DNA from: Methylotenera_A sp963701715
Lineage (GTDB): Bacteria > Pseudomonadota > Gammaproteobacteria > Burkholderiales > Methylophilaceae
Assembly: GCA_963701715.1 (NCBI GenBank)
Contig: CAVPAX010000005.1
Span: 62,001 to 126,000 of the forward strand
Reading direction: 5' to 3'
Length of the DNA stretch: 64,000 nt
Both the position numbers and the translations under genes were made by a program. Of the stretch, positions 33,596 through 41,841 are shown one piece after another. The notes below the pieces were generated by a model. The model did not search any database, was not told where the DNA came from, and saw nothing but the letters and a program-made list of their open reading frames with translations. Each line of letters starts with the position of its first letter. Position 1 is the stretch's first letter.

Positions 33596-33660
33596 CAAAA
33601 AAGTAGGCGCATAAAGCGCCTAAAGGGGAGGGAGAAAAACATGAAAATGATTAATTTTCA
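33596..33660 (-). ncRNA. Candidate sigma-54-dependent small RNA with C/U-rich seed
   Basis: On the minus strand a -24/-12 promoter at 33671-33687 predicts a start near 33660, and a Rho-independent terminator (TAGGCGC, TTTAT, GCGCCTA, then T6) ends near 33596. The ~65-nt transcript would form a 5' hairpin (TGAAAAT, TAATC, ATTTTCA), an open stretch TGTTTTTCTCCCTCCCC, and the terminator hairpin. The open CTCCCTCCCC stretch is complementary to Shine-Dalgarno sequences, the usual layout of anti-SD regulatory RNAs. No open reading frame of note lies on this strand. All elements are seen directly; that they form an expressed regulatory RNA is inference. Confidence 0.65.
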
Positions 33661-33670
33661 TTTATAAATA

Positions 33671-33687
33671 GGCAAACTATATGCCAA
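33671..33687 (-). promoter_or_regulatory. Sigma-54 promoter (-24/-12) of the small RNA
   Basis: Read on the minus strand: TTGGCATATAGTTTGCC. GG and GC are separated by exactly ten bases, as required for RpoN promoters (consensus TGGCAC-N5-TTGC); one mismatch (T for C) in the -24 box. It points away from the methylamine operon and towards the terminator at 33604. Confidence 0.7.
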
Positions 33688-33774
33688 CTAAAATTGCTAA
33701 TTTATGGGCAATTTGTGGCTAAATGATGTAAATTGTAGTTGAAATCTAAATTTTTAATGCTTAATATCCTGTTT

Positions 33775-33791
33775 TGCACAAGCATGGTGCA
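33775..33791. promoter_or_regulatory. NtrC-type enhancer site
   Basis: TGCACA-AGCAT-GGTGCA matches the NtrC consensus TGCACC-N5-GGTGCA at 11 of 12 fixed positions. It is centred about 123 bases upstream of the predicted small RNA start, the usual enhancer distance. It lies between that promoter and the 3' end of mgsC. Confidence 0.65.
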
Positions 33792-33821
33792 AAGCTACCT
33801 AATAGCAACTTCAAAATTTAA

Positions 33822-35159
33822 TTACACACCTGGTATCCAGGTTGTACCTGCTAATGGTACTTTAGCCATTGCAGCGGCTTCTATTGTGAGTGCAACCAAA
33901 TCTTCCGGTTCTAAATTATGTAAATGTGATTTCCCACAAGCACGTGCAATGACTTGTGCCTCCATGGTGAGAACAGAAAGGTAATTGGCTAGTCGGTGAC
34001 CTGCTTTCACAGGATCCAGGCGCTTCATGAGCTTTGGGTCTTGCGTAGTAATGCCAGCAGGGTCACGGCCTTCGTGCCAATCATCGTAAGCGCCAGCAGT
34101 GGTGCCTAGCGCATTGTATTCAGCTTCCAAATGAGGATCGTTGTCACCTAGCGCTATTAAAGCTGCTGTACCAATGGCTACTGCATCTGCACCCAGCGCA
34201 AGTGCTTTGGCTACATCAGCCCCTGTGCGTATGCCGCCTGAAACGATGAGCTGTACGCTATCTTTGCCATTGCGATAAACACCCAAATCTTGTAGCGCTT
34301 TAACGGCTGGGCGAATCGCCGCGAGGATAGGAATGCCTACATGCTCAATAAAAACTTCTTGCGTAGCTGCAGTACCACCTTGCATGCCATCAAGTACTAC
34401 AACATCAGCACCAGCTTTGACTGCAAGTGCCACATCAAAATAAGGGCGTGTGGCGCCAATTTTGACGTATATGGGCTTTTCCCAATCGGTGATTTCACGT
34501 AGTTCAGCGATTTTAATTTCCAGGTCGTCTGGGCCTGTCCAATCTGGGTGTCGGCAAGCGGAGCGTTGGTCTATGCCTTCCGGTAGGCAACGCATCTTAG
34601 CTACGCGGGCACTAATTTTTTGCCCGAGTAACATGCCTCCACCACCTGGCTTCGCACCCTGACCTATGACTACCTCAATGGCATCAGCTTTTCGTAAATC
34701 ATCGGGGTTCATGCCGTAACGTGATGGCAAGTATTGGTAAACCAGCGTTTTGGATTGTCCGCGTTCTTCCGGGGTCATGCCGCCATCGCCTGTGGTGGTG
34801 CTGGTGCCTACCGCGCTTGCGCCGCGTCCCAAGGCCTCTTTAGCTGGGCCGGAGAGCGCCCCGAAACTCATGCCTGCTATGGTGATTGGGGTTTTTAAAT
34901 GAATGGGTTTTTTGGCAAAGCGTGTGCCTAATACCACATCGGTACCACATTTCTCGCGGTAACCCTCTAGTGGGTAGCGGCTGACGGATGCGCCTAAAAA
35001 TAATAAATCATCAAAGTGCGGTAGCTTGCGTTTAGCGCCTCCGCCACGAATGTCATAGATGCCAGACGCTGCTGCACGACGAATTTCAGAAATGGTATAT
35101 GGGTCAAACGTTGCTGAAAAGCGTGGCGTGGTGTGTGGGATATGTGAAGTATCAGCCAT
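33822..35159 (-). CDS. mgsC: N-methylglutamate synthase subunit C (glutamate synthase FMN domain)
   Basis: MgsC carries the FMN/Fe-S synthase barrel that makes N-methylglutamate from gamma-glutamylmethylamide-derived methylamine and 2-oxoglutarate. The 445-residue protein has 'ITIAGMSFGALSGPAKEALG', 'GTSTTTGDGGMTPEER', 'EVVIGQGAKPGGGGMLLG', 'VVVLDGMQGGTAATQEVF' and 'QLIVSGGIRTGADVAKALAL', all of the GltB synthase domain. A cysteine region 'MRCLPEGIDQRSACRHPD' lies near residue 190. It is the last gene of the mgd-gmaS-mgs operon, eleven bases after mgsB. Alone it could be read as GltB-like; the operon fixes the function. Confidence 0.92.
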   Translation of the reverse strand: MADTSHIPHTTPRFSATFDPYTISEIRRAAASGIYDIRGGGAKRKLPHFDDLLFLGASVSRYPLEGYREKCGTDVVLGTRFAKKPIHLKTPITIAGMSFGALSGPAKEALGRGASAVGTSTTTGDGGMTPEERGQSKTLVYQYLPSRYGMNPDDLRKADAIEVVIGQGAKPGGGGMLLGQKISARVAKMRCLPEGIDQRSACRHPDWTGPDDLEIKIAELREITDWEKPIYVKIGATRPYFDVALAVKAGADVVVLDGMQGGTAATQEVFIEHVGIPILAAIRPAVKALQDLGVYRNGKDSVQLIVSGGIRTGADVAKALALGADAVAIGTAALIALGDNDPHLEAEYNALGTTAGAYDDWHEGRDPAGITTQDPKLMKRLDPVKAGHRLANYLSVLTMEAQVIARACGKSHLHNLEPEDLVALTIEAAAMAKVPLAGTTWIPGV

Positions 35160-35170
35160 AATGAGTTCCT

Positions 35171-35863
35171 TTAGTATTCACCAGCGTTATCAACGTGGAA
35201 GTTATAGAGCGTGCGGGCAGAGCCATAAAGTTTGAAACTGTTAGGATTGACATTGGCATAGCCAGATTTCGCGAGTAAGTCCGTCAATATGTTGCGCGCT
35301 TCGTCATCCATTGGTTTTTCTTCACAATCTGCGCCCAGACTTTTGACTTTTCCGCGTACGAAAATACGTGCTTCATACAGTGAGTCGCCGAGCGCTTCGC
35401 CAGCGTCGCCTAAAATAACCAGGTTACCTGCTTGCGCCATAAAAGCAGAGAAGCTGCCAACTGAGCCACCTACGACAATATCTGCACCTTTAAGCGAGAT
35501 ACCGCAGCGCAAACCTGCGTCGCCATCAATTACTAACAGGCCTCCTTGGGAAGTTGCTCCAGCTGCGTTTGAAGCAAAACCTTTTACATGCACTTTACCC
35601 GACATCATATTTTCAGCCACACCAGTACCCGCACTGCCTGTAATTGTGACGTTGGCCAGTTGGTTCATGCCAGCTGCGTAATAACCTGCGTGACCATCAA
35701 TGGTGACATCCACATTCGCCTTTAGCCCAACCGCAATATTATGTGCACCGTTTGGATTGATGATGGTGAATTGCTTTCCAGCTAGTTTATTCGCGTCGTT
35801 GTGCAAAAACTGATTTACCTCACGCAGTGGTGCGGCCTCCAAATCAAAATTTATATGTTCCAT
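35171..35863 (-). CDS. mgsB: N-methylglutamate synthase subunit B (GXGXG domain)
   Basis: A 230-residue right-handed beta-helix corresponding to the C-terminal GXGXG domain of glutamate synthase, a structural subunit of the Mgs complex. Repeating glycine turns are visible: 'DGHAGYYAAGMNQLANVTI', 'TGSAGTGVAENMMSGKVHV', 'DGDAGLRCGISLKGADIVV', 'GGSVGSFSAFMAQAGNLVIL'. The start overlaps mgsA by 13 bases, indicating coupling. Splitting GltB into three polypeptides (MgsA, B, C) is the hallmark of N-methylglutamate synthase. Confidence 0.92.
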   Translation of the reverse strand: MEHINFDLEAAPLREVNQFLHNDANKLAGKQFTIINPNGAHNIAVGLKANVDVTIDGHAGYYAAGMNQLANVTITGSAGTGVAENMMSGKVHVKGFASNAAGATSQGGLLVIDGDAGLRCGISLKGADIVVGGSVGSFSAFMAQAGNLVILGDAGEALGDSLYEARIFVRGKVKSLGADCEEKPMDDEARNILTDLLAKSGYANVNPNSFKLYGSARTLYNFHVDNAGEY

Positions 35864-36747
35864 ACGTACATTTCCTTAGGGCTGGGCTCAAACACATGCG
35901 CATTTTTAACATCAGGCAAATGCGCGAGTGAGCGGAATTCTGAAGCGATAGCTACATAATCATCGTGTTCGGCCACTACTGCAGGTTTGCAAGCGAAGGG
36001 GTCGCGCACCAGTGCCAATTCATTGCGTGTGCCCATAAGCAAAGTGTAGAAGCCATCAAGCTCTTCAAATCCATGTTCCAGTGCGGTTTTAAGGTCATCA
36101 CCTTCGCGCATGCGCCACTCTAAAAAGCGACACGCCGCCTCGGTGTCGTTATCGGTTTCAAAGCTAATTCCCTCTTTTTCTAATTTGCGACGCAGACTAA
36201 ATGCATTGGAAAGCGAGCCATTATGTACCAAGCACCAATCTTCACCCGCAGTAAACGGGTGAGCGTGTGCGGGGGTAATAGCCGATTCGGTTGCCATGCG
36301 TGTGTGGCCTACCAAGTGCGTGCCACTCACATTAGGCAAGCTGTAGCGTGCAGCAACATCAGCAGGCAAACCGGTGTCCTTATATACATCAATGGAGTGT
36401 CCTACTGAAAGCAGATGTACATTGGGGTAGCTTTGTTTGAGCCAGCTGCGAATCTCATTGGCAGCAACTTCGGAAGTCAGAATGGCATGGTTGCCTTGCG
36501 CATACAATTGCGCATTTCTGCTAAATTTTGCTTTGTGCTCTTGTGCAAATGCTTCCCAGTTGTAGCCCATGCTAGGCGCATATAGATTGAATTTAAGCAC
36601 ATTGTTTGCCACGGGTGTAGTAAAAACAGCCATGCCTGCAGAGTCAGGCCCGCGTTCGGTCATGCCGATGAGCATAGGCATCATCAGTTCGCCAATATTG
36701 GCGCGCATATTTTCATTTTTTACAAGTAAACCAACAATTCCACACAT
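35851..36747 (-). CDS. mgsA: N-methylglutamate synthase subunit A (class II amidotransferase)
   Basis: A 298-residue Ntn-type glutaminase domain starting 'MCGIVGLLVKNEN', with Cys2 as nucleophile once Met is removed. 'GHTRMATESAITPAHAHPF' and 'WCLVHNGSLSNAFSLRRKL' match the GltB/PurF glutaminase fold. In the methylamine pathway it hydrolyses gamma-glutamylmethylamide and passes methylamine to MgsC. It follows gmaS by 30 bases on the same strand. Confidence 0.92.
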   Translation of the reverse strand: MCGIVGLLVKNENMRANIGELMMPMLIGMTERGPDSAGMAVFTTPVANNVLKFNLYAPSMGYNWEAFAQEHKAKFSRNAQLYAQGNHAILTSEVAANEIRSWLKQSYPNVHLLSVGHSIDVYKDTGLPADVAARYSLPNVSGTHLVGHTRMATESAITPAHAHPFTAGEDWCLVHNGSLSNAFSLRRKLEKEGISFETDNDTEAACRFLEWRMREGDDLKTALEHGFEELDGFYTLLMGTRNELALVRDPFACKPAVVAEHDDYVAIASEFRSLAHLPDVKNAHVFEPSPKEMYVWNI

Positions 36748-36777
36748 ATTATTTCCTTCATTTAATTCCGTACTATT

Positions 36778-38115
36778 TTAGAAAAATTCCACATAACGCT
36801 TTACTTCCCAATCTGAGACATGGCGAGAGTAATCCACCCACTCCATACTTTTTAATGCGATAAATTCCTTGGCAAGATTGTTCCCAAGTGCTTCGCAAAT
36901 CACTTTGTCTTTCTCAAGCGCGGTGATCGCCTCACCCAAGTTTTGGGGCAAGATACCGATGCCTTGTTTGGCAATTTCTTCCAGTGAATAATCGTAGAGA
37001 TTTTCGCTACGCGGTTTGCCTGGACTAAGTTCGCGTTTCACGCCATCCATGCCTGCAGCAATAACAGCCGCAGTGGCTAAGTAAGGATTGCAGCTGCCAT
37101 CTGGTAAACGTAACTCCAAACGACCGTAAGGAATGCGCACCAAGGTAGAACGGTTGTTGTCGCCATAGGCAATATAGGCAGGCGCCCAAGTTGCGCCAGA
37201 GAGTGACCGGCCAACCACCAAACGTTTATATGAGTTCACCGTTGGGGCGCAAATGGCAGCAAGTGCAGGGGCATGCTCCAGAATGCCAGCTAAAAAGTGA
37301 TAAGCTGTTTTTGACAGGCCAAGTCCGTTTTTATCGGTCTTATCCATAAAAATATTGCTATTTTTGCTATCACCAATCGATATATGCATGTGCATGCCAT
37401 TACCTGGGCGGTTGCTAAAAGGCTTGGGCATGAACGAACAAATCATGCCCATGTGGTTGGCAATTTCACTCGCGCCCATTTTTAGAAATACATAGTTGTC
37501 AGCACTTTTCAGTGCTTCTGTGTAGGTATAATTTACTTCAAATTGACCGTTGGAATCTTCATGGTCGATTTGATAAACATCCATCCCTACAGCCAATAGT
37601 GATTCGGTGAGCTTTTCTAAGTAGGCCGATTGGCGGGTAATGCCTTTGTAGTCATAACAAGGTTTTTGCAGTAAATCAGTCTCATCAAAAGGTTGTAGCG
37701 CACCGTTTTCATCTTTTTTCAGTAAGGAAAACTCAGGTTCTAACCCGGTATAAAAGGTCCAACCCTTTTTGGCCATTTTATCAAGCTGTTTTTTGAGTGT
37801 GACGCGTGCATCATATTCATAAGGCTTGCCATTTACATACCCATCGCACACTAGGCGCGCATAGCCTGGCTGCCACGGAATGAGTTGCAGGGTCGGTAAA
37901 TCGCCAACAGCCATATAATCAGGGCCGTTGGGTGCGATGCCTGTACCCCAGATTGCTCCGCCAGCAAAGCCTGCACCAGTAGTAAGAACATCTTCCAAAT
38001 GTGCTGCCGGGACGGATTTCACCTTAGCGGAACCATGAATATCCACAAATTGTGCCAGCACATATTTAATCTGGTTCTGTTTGAGAAACTTCTTAGCTTC
38101 TGCCAACGATTTCAT
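36778..38115 (-). CDS. gmaS: Gamma-glutamylmethylamide synthetase
   Basis: GmaS ligates methylamine to glutamate using ATP. The 445-residue glutamine-synthetase-type protein has 'YVLAQFVDIHGSAKVKSVPA', 'GLEPEFSLLKKDENG', 'YQIDHEDSNGQFEVNYTYTE', 'FMPKPFSNRPGNGMHMHISI' and 'AYGDNNRSTLVRIPYGRLEL'. It lies between mgdD and mgsA, as in N-methylglutamate clusters of methylotrophs, so it is assigned GmaS rather than GlnA. Assimilatory glutamine synthetase should be encoded elsewhere. Confidence 0.93.
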   Translation of the reverse strand: MKSLAEAKKFLKQNQIKYVLAQFVDIHGSAKVKSVPAAHLEDVLTTGAGFAGGAIWGTGIAPNGPDYMAVGDLPTLQLIPWQPGYARLVCDGYVNGKPYEYDARVTLKKQLDKMAKKGWTFYTGLEPEFSLLKKDENGALQPFDETDLLQKPCYDYKGITRQSAYLEKLTESLLAVGMDVYQIDHEDSNGQFEVNYTYTEALKSADNYVFLKMGASEIANHMGMICSFMPKPFSNRPGNGMHMHISIGDSKNSNIFMDKTDKNGLGLSKTAYHFLAGILEHAPALAAICAPTVNSYKRLVVGRSLSGATWAPAYIAYGDNNRSTLVRIPYGRLELRLPDGSCNPYLATAAVIAAGMDGVKRELSPGKPRSENLYDYSLEEIAKQGIGILPQNLGEAITALEKDKVICEALGNNLAKEFIALKSMEWVDYSRHVSDWEVKRYVEFF

Positions 38116-38141
38116 TATGCCTCTCCTGAATAATCAAAAAC

Positions 38142-38675
38142 TTAAATAACGCCTAATGCCAATTCGCTTAAATTTTTGGCGATTGTGGTCAATGTAGTGT
38201 GCATATAGTGGTGGTAAGTGCCATCACACCACAATCTAAAAATTGCCTTGTCCTCAACGATTTGCCTGACTAAGGTCGCGGATATTCCAGCAACTTGGGT
38301 TATGTAAAGTGCTTGTTGGCCTTGATCCTCACAAAGATTCAACATACAGATTTCAGAAAATAATTCAGTTGCCTCATCGCCGGAGATGATAAAAGCAGCG
38401 TCAAAGCGCGGTACCGGGTAAACACCCAAGCTCCTTGATTTGCTGGCTTTCAGTAAATGCGAGCAAACGTTACTCTGTTCAGAGTCTTCTATTAAAAACT
38501 CACTCATTCCTAGGCGCAATACGAGGCTAGTGTCTGAAGCGATTTGCCAGCTGTTGGGGATAACAGGAGCTTCGACCCCGTGTTGTGCCAGCCATGCTGC
38601 TGTTTGCGGCCCTTTGATGCCAAACCTGGTCAAGTGGCTAATATCTGTAATGGCTATTTTTGCTGAAGTTGTCAT
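38142..38675 (-). CDS. mgdD: N-methylglutamate dehydrogenase subunit D (sarcosine oxidase gamma-like)
   Basis: A 177-residue protein of the sarcosine oxidase gamma family. 'ITDISHLTRFGIKGPQTAAW' at the N terminus and 'RLWCDGTYHHYMHTTLTTIA' near the end resemble the family. It is the smallest-conserved subunit of the MgdABCD complex that oxidises N-methylglutamate to glutamate plus a formaldehyde-level one-carbon unit on tetrahydrofolate. It starts one base after mgdC ends. Confidence 0.85.
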   Translation of the reverse strand: MTTSAKIAITDISHLTRFGIKGPQTAAWLAQHGVEAPVIPNSWQIASDTSLVLRLGMSEFLIEDSEQSNVCSHLLKASKSRSLGVYPVPRFDAAFIISGDEATELFSEICMLNLCEDQGQQALYITQVAGISATLVRQIVEDKAIFRLWCDGTYHHYMHTTLTTIAKNLSELALGVI

Positions 38676-38676
38676 C

Positions 38677-41574
38677 TTATTTGTGCTCCGTATTGAGCAG
38701 CAAAAATGGCGTGGATGACACGGCAGCCTTTACTAGCGCACCTTTATCTGTGCGAATATAGAAAACTGAGCCTGCGTTAGCCATTTCAGGTTTAATGTAA
38801 GCCAATCCTATGTTGCGCTTCAGGGTTGGGCTATAACCAATGCTGGTAATGCGACCAGCGATTTCGCCATTCTCGATGACGAGGCTGCACTCCATCGGTG
38901 TTTCTACGGCATGCGCATCCAAAATAAAGGGCACAATTTTTTTTGTAAGCGTCTTTTTTTGTAGTATTTGCAAACTACGCTGACCAACAAAAAAAGGCTT
39001 ACTTATTTTGATGGCAAACTCAGTACCTGCTTCGTAAGGATTGGTCAGCCCGTCAGTATCATGGCCTGTAATGATATGCCCCATTTCCAAGCGCAACAGG
39101 CGCTGTGCTTCTGTGCCAAATGGGCGAATTTGATGCGGTGCACCTGTTTCCAGTAGTGCTTCCCATACGGTAGAAGCTTGCGTCGATGGCACATGTATCT
39201 CATAGGCAGAGTCACTCACGAAGGCAACACGCAATACTCTGGCTGTGGTGTTGGCAATTTGCATTTCGCAGATAGTTCCAAAGGAAAATGCTGCTTCTGA
39301 TAAATCTGCGTTGCTGAGTTTTGCCAGAATTTCTCTGGCTACAGGCCCTGCGAGATTGAGGGTCGCGTAAGCACTCGTCACATTCACCAAGCCAATATCG
39401 AGTTGCCAGAGCTGCTGCCAGTGTTGCATTTCGCGGTAAACCACGGCTGCGTTAGTGGTGCTGGCTGTCACATAATATAAATCTTCTGCCAGTCGGCCAG
39501 CTAAGCCATCGTCAATGATGACGCCGGATTCATCCAAGGCTAGTGCGTAACGCACTTTGCCAATTTGCATACTGGCAAAACTACCGGTGTAGAATCTTTC
39601 TAAAAATACCGCAGCATCTTTGCCATGCACTTCAATTTTGCCTAAGGTGCTTGCGTCGATAAGGCCTGCCGATTGGCGCACTGCCAATATCTCTTGAGTA
39701 ATGCATTCTTGTTTGCTTAAACCTTTTTGTTGGTAATAGGCTGGGCGTAACCATGCGCCTGCTTGTACAAACTCGGCATGAGCAGTCTCATGCCAATGGT
39801 GTAATGCAGTTAATCGATGCGGGTGAAAGCTACGTCCGGCCAAATGACCAATTGGGATTGGGTGAAAGAAAGGGCGTGCTGTAGTACTGCCTATTTTCTC
39901 TACAGGCAGATTGCGCACCTTGGCCAGAATGCGAATGGCATTCATGTTCGAGTGCTTGCCCTGGCTTGGCCCCATGCCTACGGTGGTAAAGCGCTTCATC
40001 AACTCAATGTTGTCAAAGCCTTCTTGCGCAGCATTGATAAAGTCTTTGAGCTGAATATCCTCATCAAAGTCAATAAAATTTTTGGCCTTGGGATGTGGCA
40101 CAATCGGATATTCATGGCTTGGTGCTATTCCAGAATGGTCGCTTACATTTGTGCTTTTTAACGCCCTTCCAAGATAACTCATTGCTTCGTTTGCAGCACG
40201 CTGGCCATCAGCAATGCGTTGCTCAAGCCCAAAAATTCCATTGACTTTGCCTGCAGCAAATACGCCTTTGGGTAATTGCTGCGGTGTAAATTGATGGATA
40301 TTGTAGTCATAACCCATGCGTGTGCCAGCTTGATAAAGCAATGCAGCAGCTGGTGCCCAGCCTGCACTTATGGCAATACCATTGCAGCTTACGGTGAAAG
40401 ACTTGGATGTGTCAGGCGTTTGGCTGATTTCGCTGTATGGGCAGATTTTGGCGGCTTGAACGCCCATTTTTCCTGAAGTTGGAATCGCTTCATACACACA
40501 GTGTCCTGTATAGATTTGTACGCCACGCTTGCGCAGAGTGTCAATTAGCGGTTCTTCTGGCGCTTGGCGTAAATCGACCAATGTGTGCACAGCCATTCCA
40601 AAGGCAAGCAAATCCATCGCGACGCGGTAGCCATGTGCATTGGCCGTAAATATGATGCCGTTTTCAAAAGGTTTGGTGCTGAAACGATATAGCAGTCGTT
40701 GTACAGCTGTGCCTAGCATCACACCGGGTAAATCATTGTTACGGAATACTGGAGCTTGCTCAAACACGCCGCTGGCCACGATAAACGCTTTGGCGCGCAT
40801 TTTGATAATGCCTTGAGCATGCACAATCGGGATTAAATGGTCGGTGTAATAGCCAGCGGCATAAGCACTGGTGATGAGTGTAATATTAACGTGTGCGCTA
40901 ACTTTTGTCAGAAGCCCATGCAGTTGGGTTTGGCAGGTGAGGTCTGCTGCCATGTCATAACCCAAGCTTCCGCCAGCTTGCTGATTTTCATCTACAATCG
41001 TAACTTTAAAGCCCGCGTTTGCTGCTTCCAAGGCAGCAGAAAGGCCAGATGGACCTGCCCCTACTACTAGTATATCGCAATGCTGGTTAAGCTTACGTTT
41101 GGTCGTGCGTGGAAAGCCAAAATTAACTTCCCCTAATCCTGCTGATTTGCGAATGATTTTTTCCCAAAAAGGAAAAAACCGACGAGGTTTGTAAAAGGCT
41201 TTGTAATAAAAACCAACAGGCAGAATCGGTGATATCCAATCAAGCCAGCGCCTTTTGTCGCCTTTAACATCGCCGCCTGTATTCACGGTTTGGAGTTGCA
41301 TGCCATCGCTAATGGGCGTGACATCCGCGCGGATATTGGTATCCAGGCCATCTGTTACCATGATGTTTACATCGTGGTTAGCAAGACTGAGAATGCCGCG
41401 TGGCCTGTGGTATTTAAAACTGCGACCTAATACCTGTTCACCAGACGCCCAAAGTGCACTGGTGATTGTGTCGCCTTGATACCCTGTATAGGATTTGCCT
41501 TCAAATGTAAATTGAATGGTTTTTGTGCGATTGATCCATTCGCCTATTTTTGTTGGTAAGCGTTTACTCATCAC
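38677..41574 (-). CDS. mgdC: N-methylglutamate dehydrogenase subunit C (sarcosine oxidase alpha-like)
   Basis: A 965-residue protein in three parts. First an N-terminal 2Fe-2S-like/Fer2_4 domain ('QFTFEGKSYTGYQGDTITSAL'-type start, residues 18-100). Then a pyridine nucleotide/FAD disulfide-oxidoreductase domain ('CDILVVGAGPSGLSAALEAA'; 'VTIVDENQQAGGSLG'). Last a C-terminal aminomethyltransferase (GcvT-like) domain that binds tetrahydrofolate (from about residue 590: 'FHPHRLTALHHWHE', 'LIDASTLGKIEVHGKDAA'). It is the alpha-type subunit that transfers the oxidised methyl group to folate. GTG 41574 or ATG 41571 can start it, both overlapping the mgdB stop. Confidence 0.92.
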   Translation of the reverse strand: MMSKRLPTKIGEWINRTKTIQFTFEGKSYTGYQGDTITSALWASGEQVLGRSFKYHRPRGILSLANHDVNIMVTDGLDTNIRADVTPISDGMQLQTVNTGGDVKGDKRRWLDWISPILPVGFYYKAFYKPRRFFPFWEKIIRKSAGLGEVNFGFPRTTKRKLNQHCDILVVGAGPSGLSAALEAANAGFKVTIVDENQQAGGSLGYDMAADLTCQTQLHGLLTKVSAHVNITLITSAYAAGYYTDHLIPIVHAQGIIKMRAKAFIVASGVFEQAPVFRNNDLPGVMLGTAVQRLLYRFSTKPFENGIIFTANAHGYRVAMDLLAFGMAVHTLVDLRQAPEEPLIDTLRKRGVQIYTGHCVYEAIPTSGKMGVQAAKICPYSEISQTPDTSKSFTVSCNGIAISAGWAPAAALLYQAGTRMGYDYNIHQFTPQQLPKGVFAAGKVNGIFGLEQRIADGQRAANEAMSYLGRALKSTNVSDHSGIAPSHEYPIVPHPKAKNFIDFDEDIQLKDFINAAQEGFDNIELMKRFTTVGMGPSQGKHSNMNAIRILAKVRNLPVEKIGSTTARPFFHPIPIGHLAGRSFHPHRLTALHHWHETAHAEFVQAGAWLRPAYYQQKGLSKQECITQEILAVRQSAGLIDASTLGKIEVHGKDAAVFLERFYTGSFASMQIGKVRYALALDESGVIIDDGLAGRLAEDLYYVTASTTNAAVVYREMQHWQQLWQLDIGLVNVTSAYATLNLAGPVAREILAKLSNADLSEAAFSFGTICEMQIANTTARVLRVAFVSDSAYEIHVPSTQASTVWEALLETGAPHQIRPFGTEAQRLLRLEMGHIITGHDTDGLTNPYEAGTEFAIKISKPFFVGQRSLQILQKKTLTKKIVPFILDAHAVETPMECSLVIENGEIAGRITSIGYSPTLKRNIGLAYIKPEMANAGSVFYIRTDKGALVKAAVSSTPFLLLNTEHK

Positions 41575-41840
41575 TCACCCCCTGATTTAACTTGGTTCGG
41601 CAAATAGGTGTTTAACACTTCGTCTGTTCCCGTGTTGCGTTCGGCGATAAACCAAGTCCCGCTTGGGCTGTGATACCACCATTCCTTTTTAATGCCGGGA
41701 GCGCCATTGCGATAGTGCACATAAGCAGCCCATTCTGCATCCGAACAAGTAGCCGGGTCTGGCATGACGCGGTATTCACCGCCAAAGATGAACTCAGCCA
41801 ATGGGCGAGTTCCGTTAACAGGGCAGGTCAGTAATTTCAT
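41571..41840 (-). CDS. mgdB: N-methylglutamate dehydrogenase subunit B (sarcosine oxidase delta-like)
   Basis: An 89-residue subunit starting 'MKLLTCPVNGTRPLAEFIFG' at 41840, one base after the mgdA stop; the reading frame extends upstream to 41873 but that lies inside mgdA. 'GGEYRVMPDPATCSDAEWAA', 'YVHYRNGAPGIKKEWWYH' and 'TWFIAERNTGTDEV' are typical of sarcosine oxidase delta. Only two cysteines are present, so the four-cysteine zinc site of classical delta subunits is not complete here. It is coupled to mgdC by a TGATG overlap. Confidence 0.9.
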   Translation of the reverse strand: MKLLTCPVNGTRPLAEFIFGGEYRVMPDPATCSDAEWAAYVHYRNGAPGIKKEWWYHSPSGTWFIAERNTGTDEVLNTYLPNQVKSGGE

Positions 41841-41841
41841 A

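Noticed and set aside
33641..33667. Tiny open frame (Met-Lys-Met-Ile-Asn-Phe-His-Leu) behind a perfect AGGGGAGGGAG ribosome-like site on the plus strand
   Set aside because: Eight codons only, and the ribosome-like site is the complement of the C/U-rich seed of the minus-strand small RNA, which explains it better.
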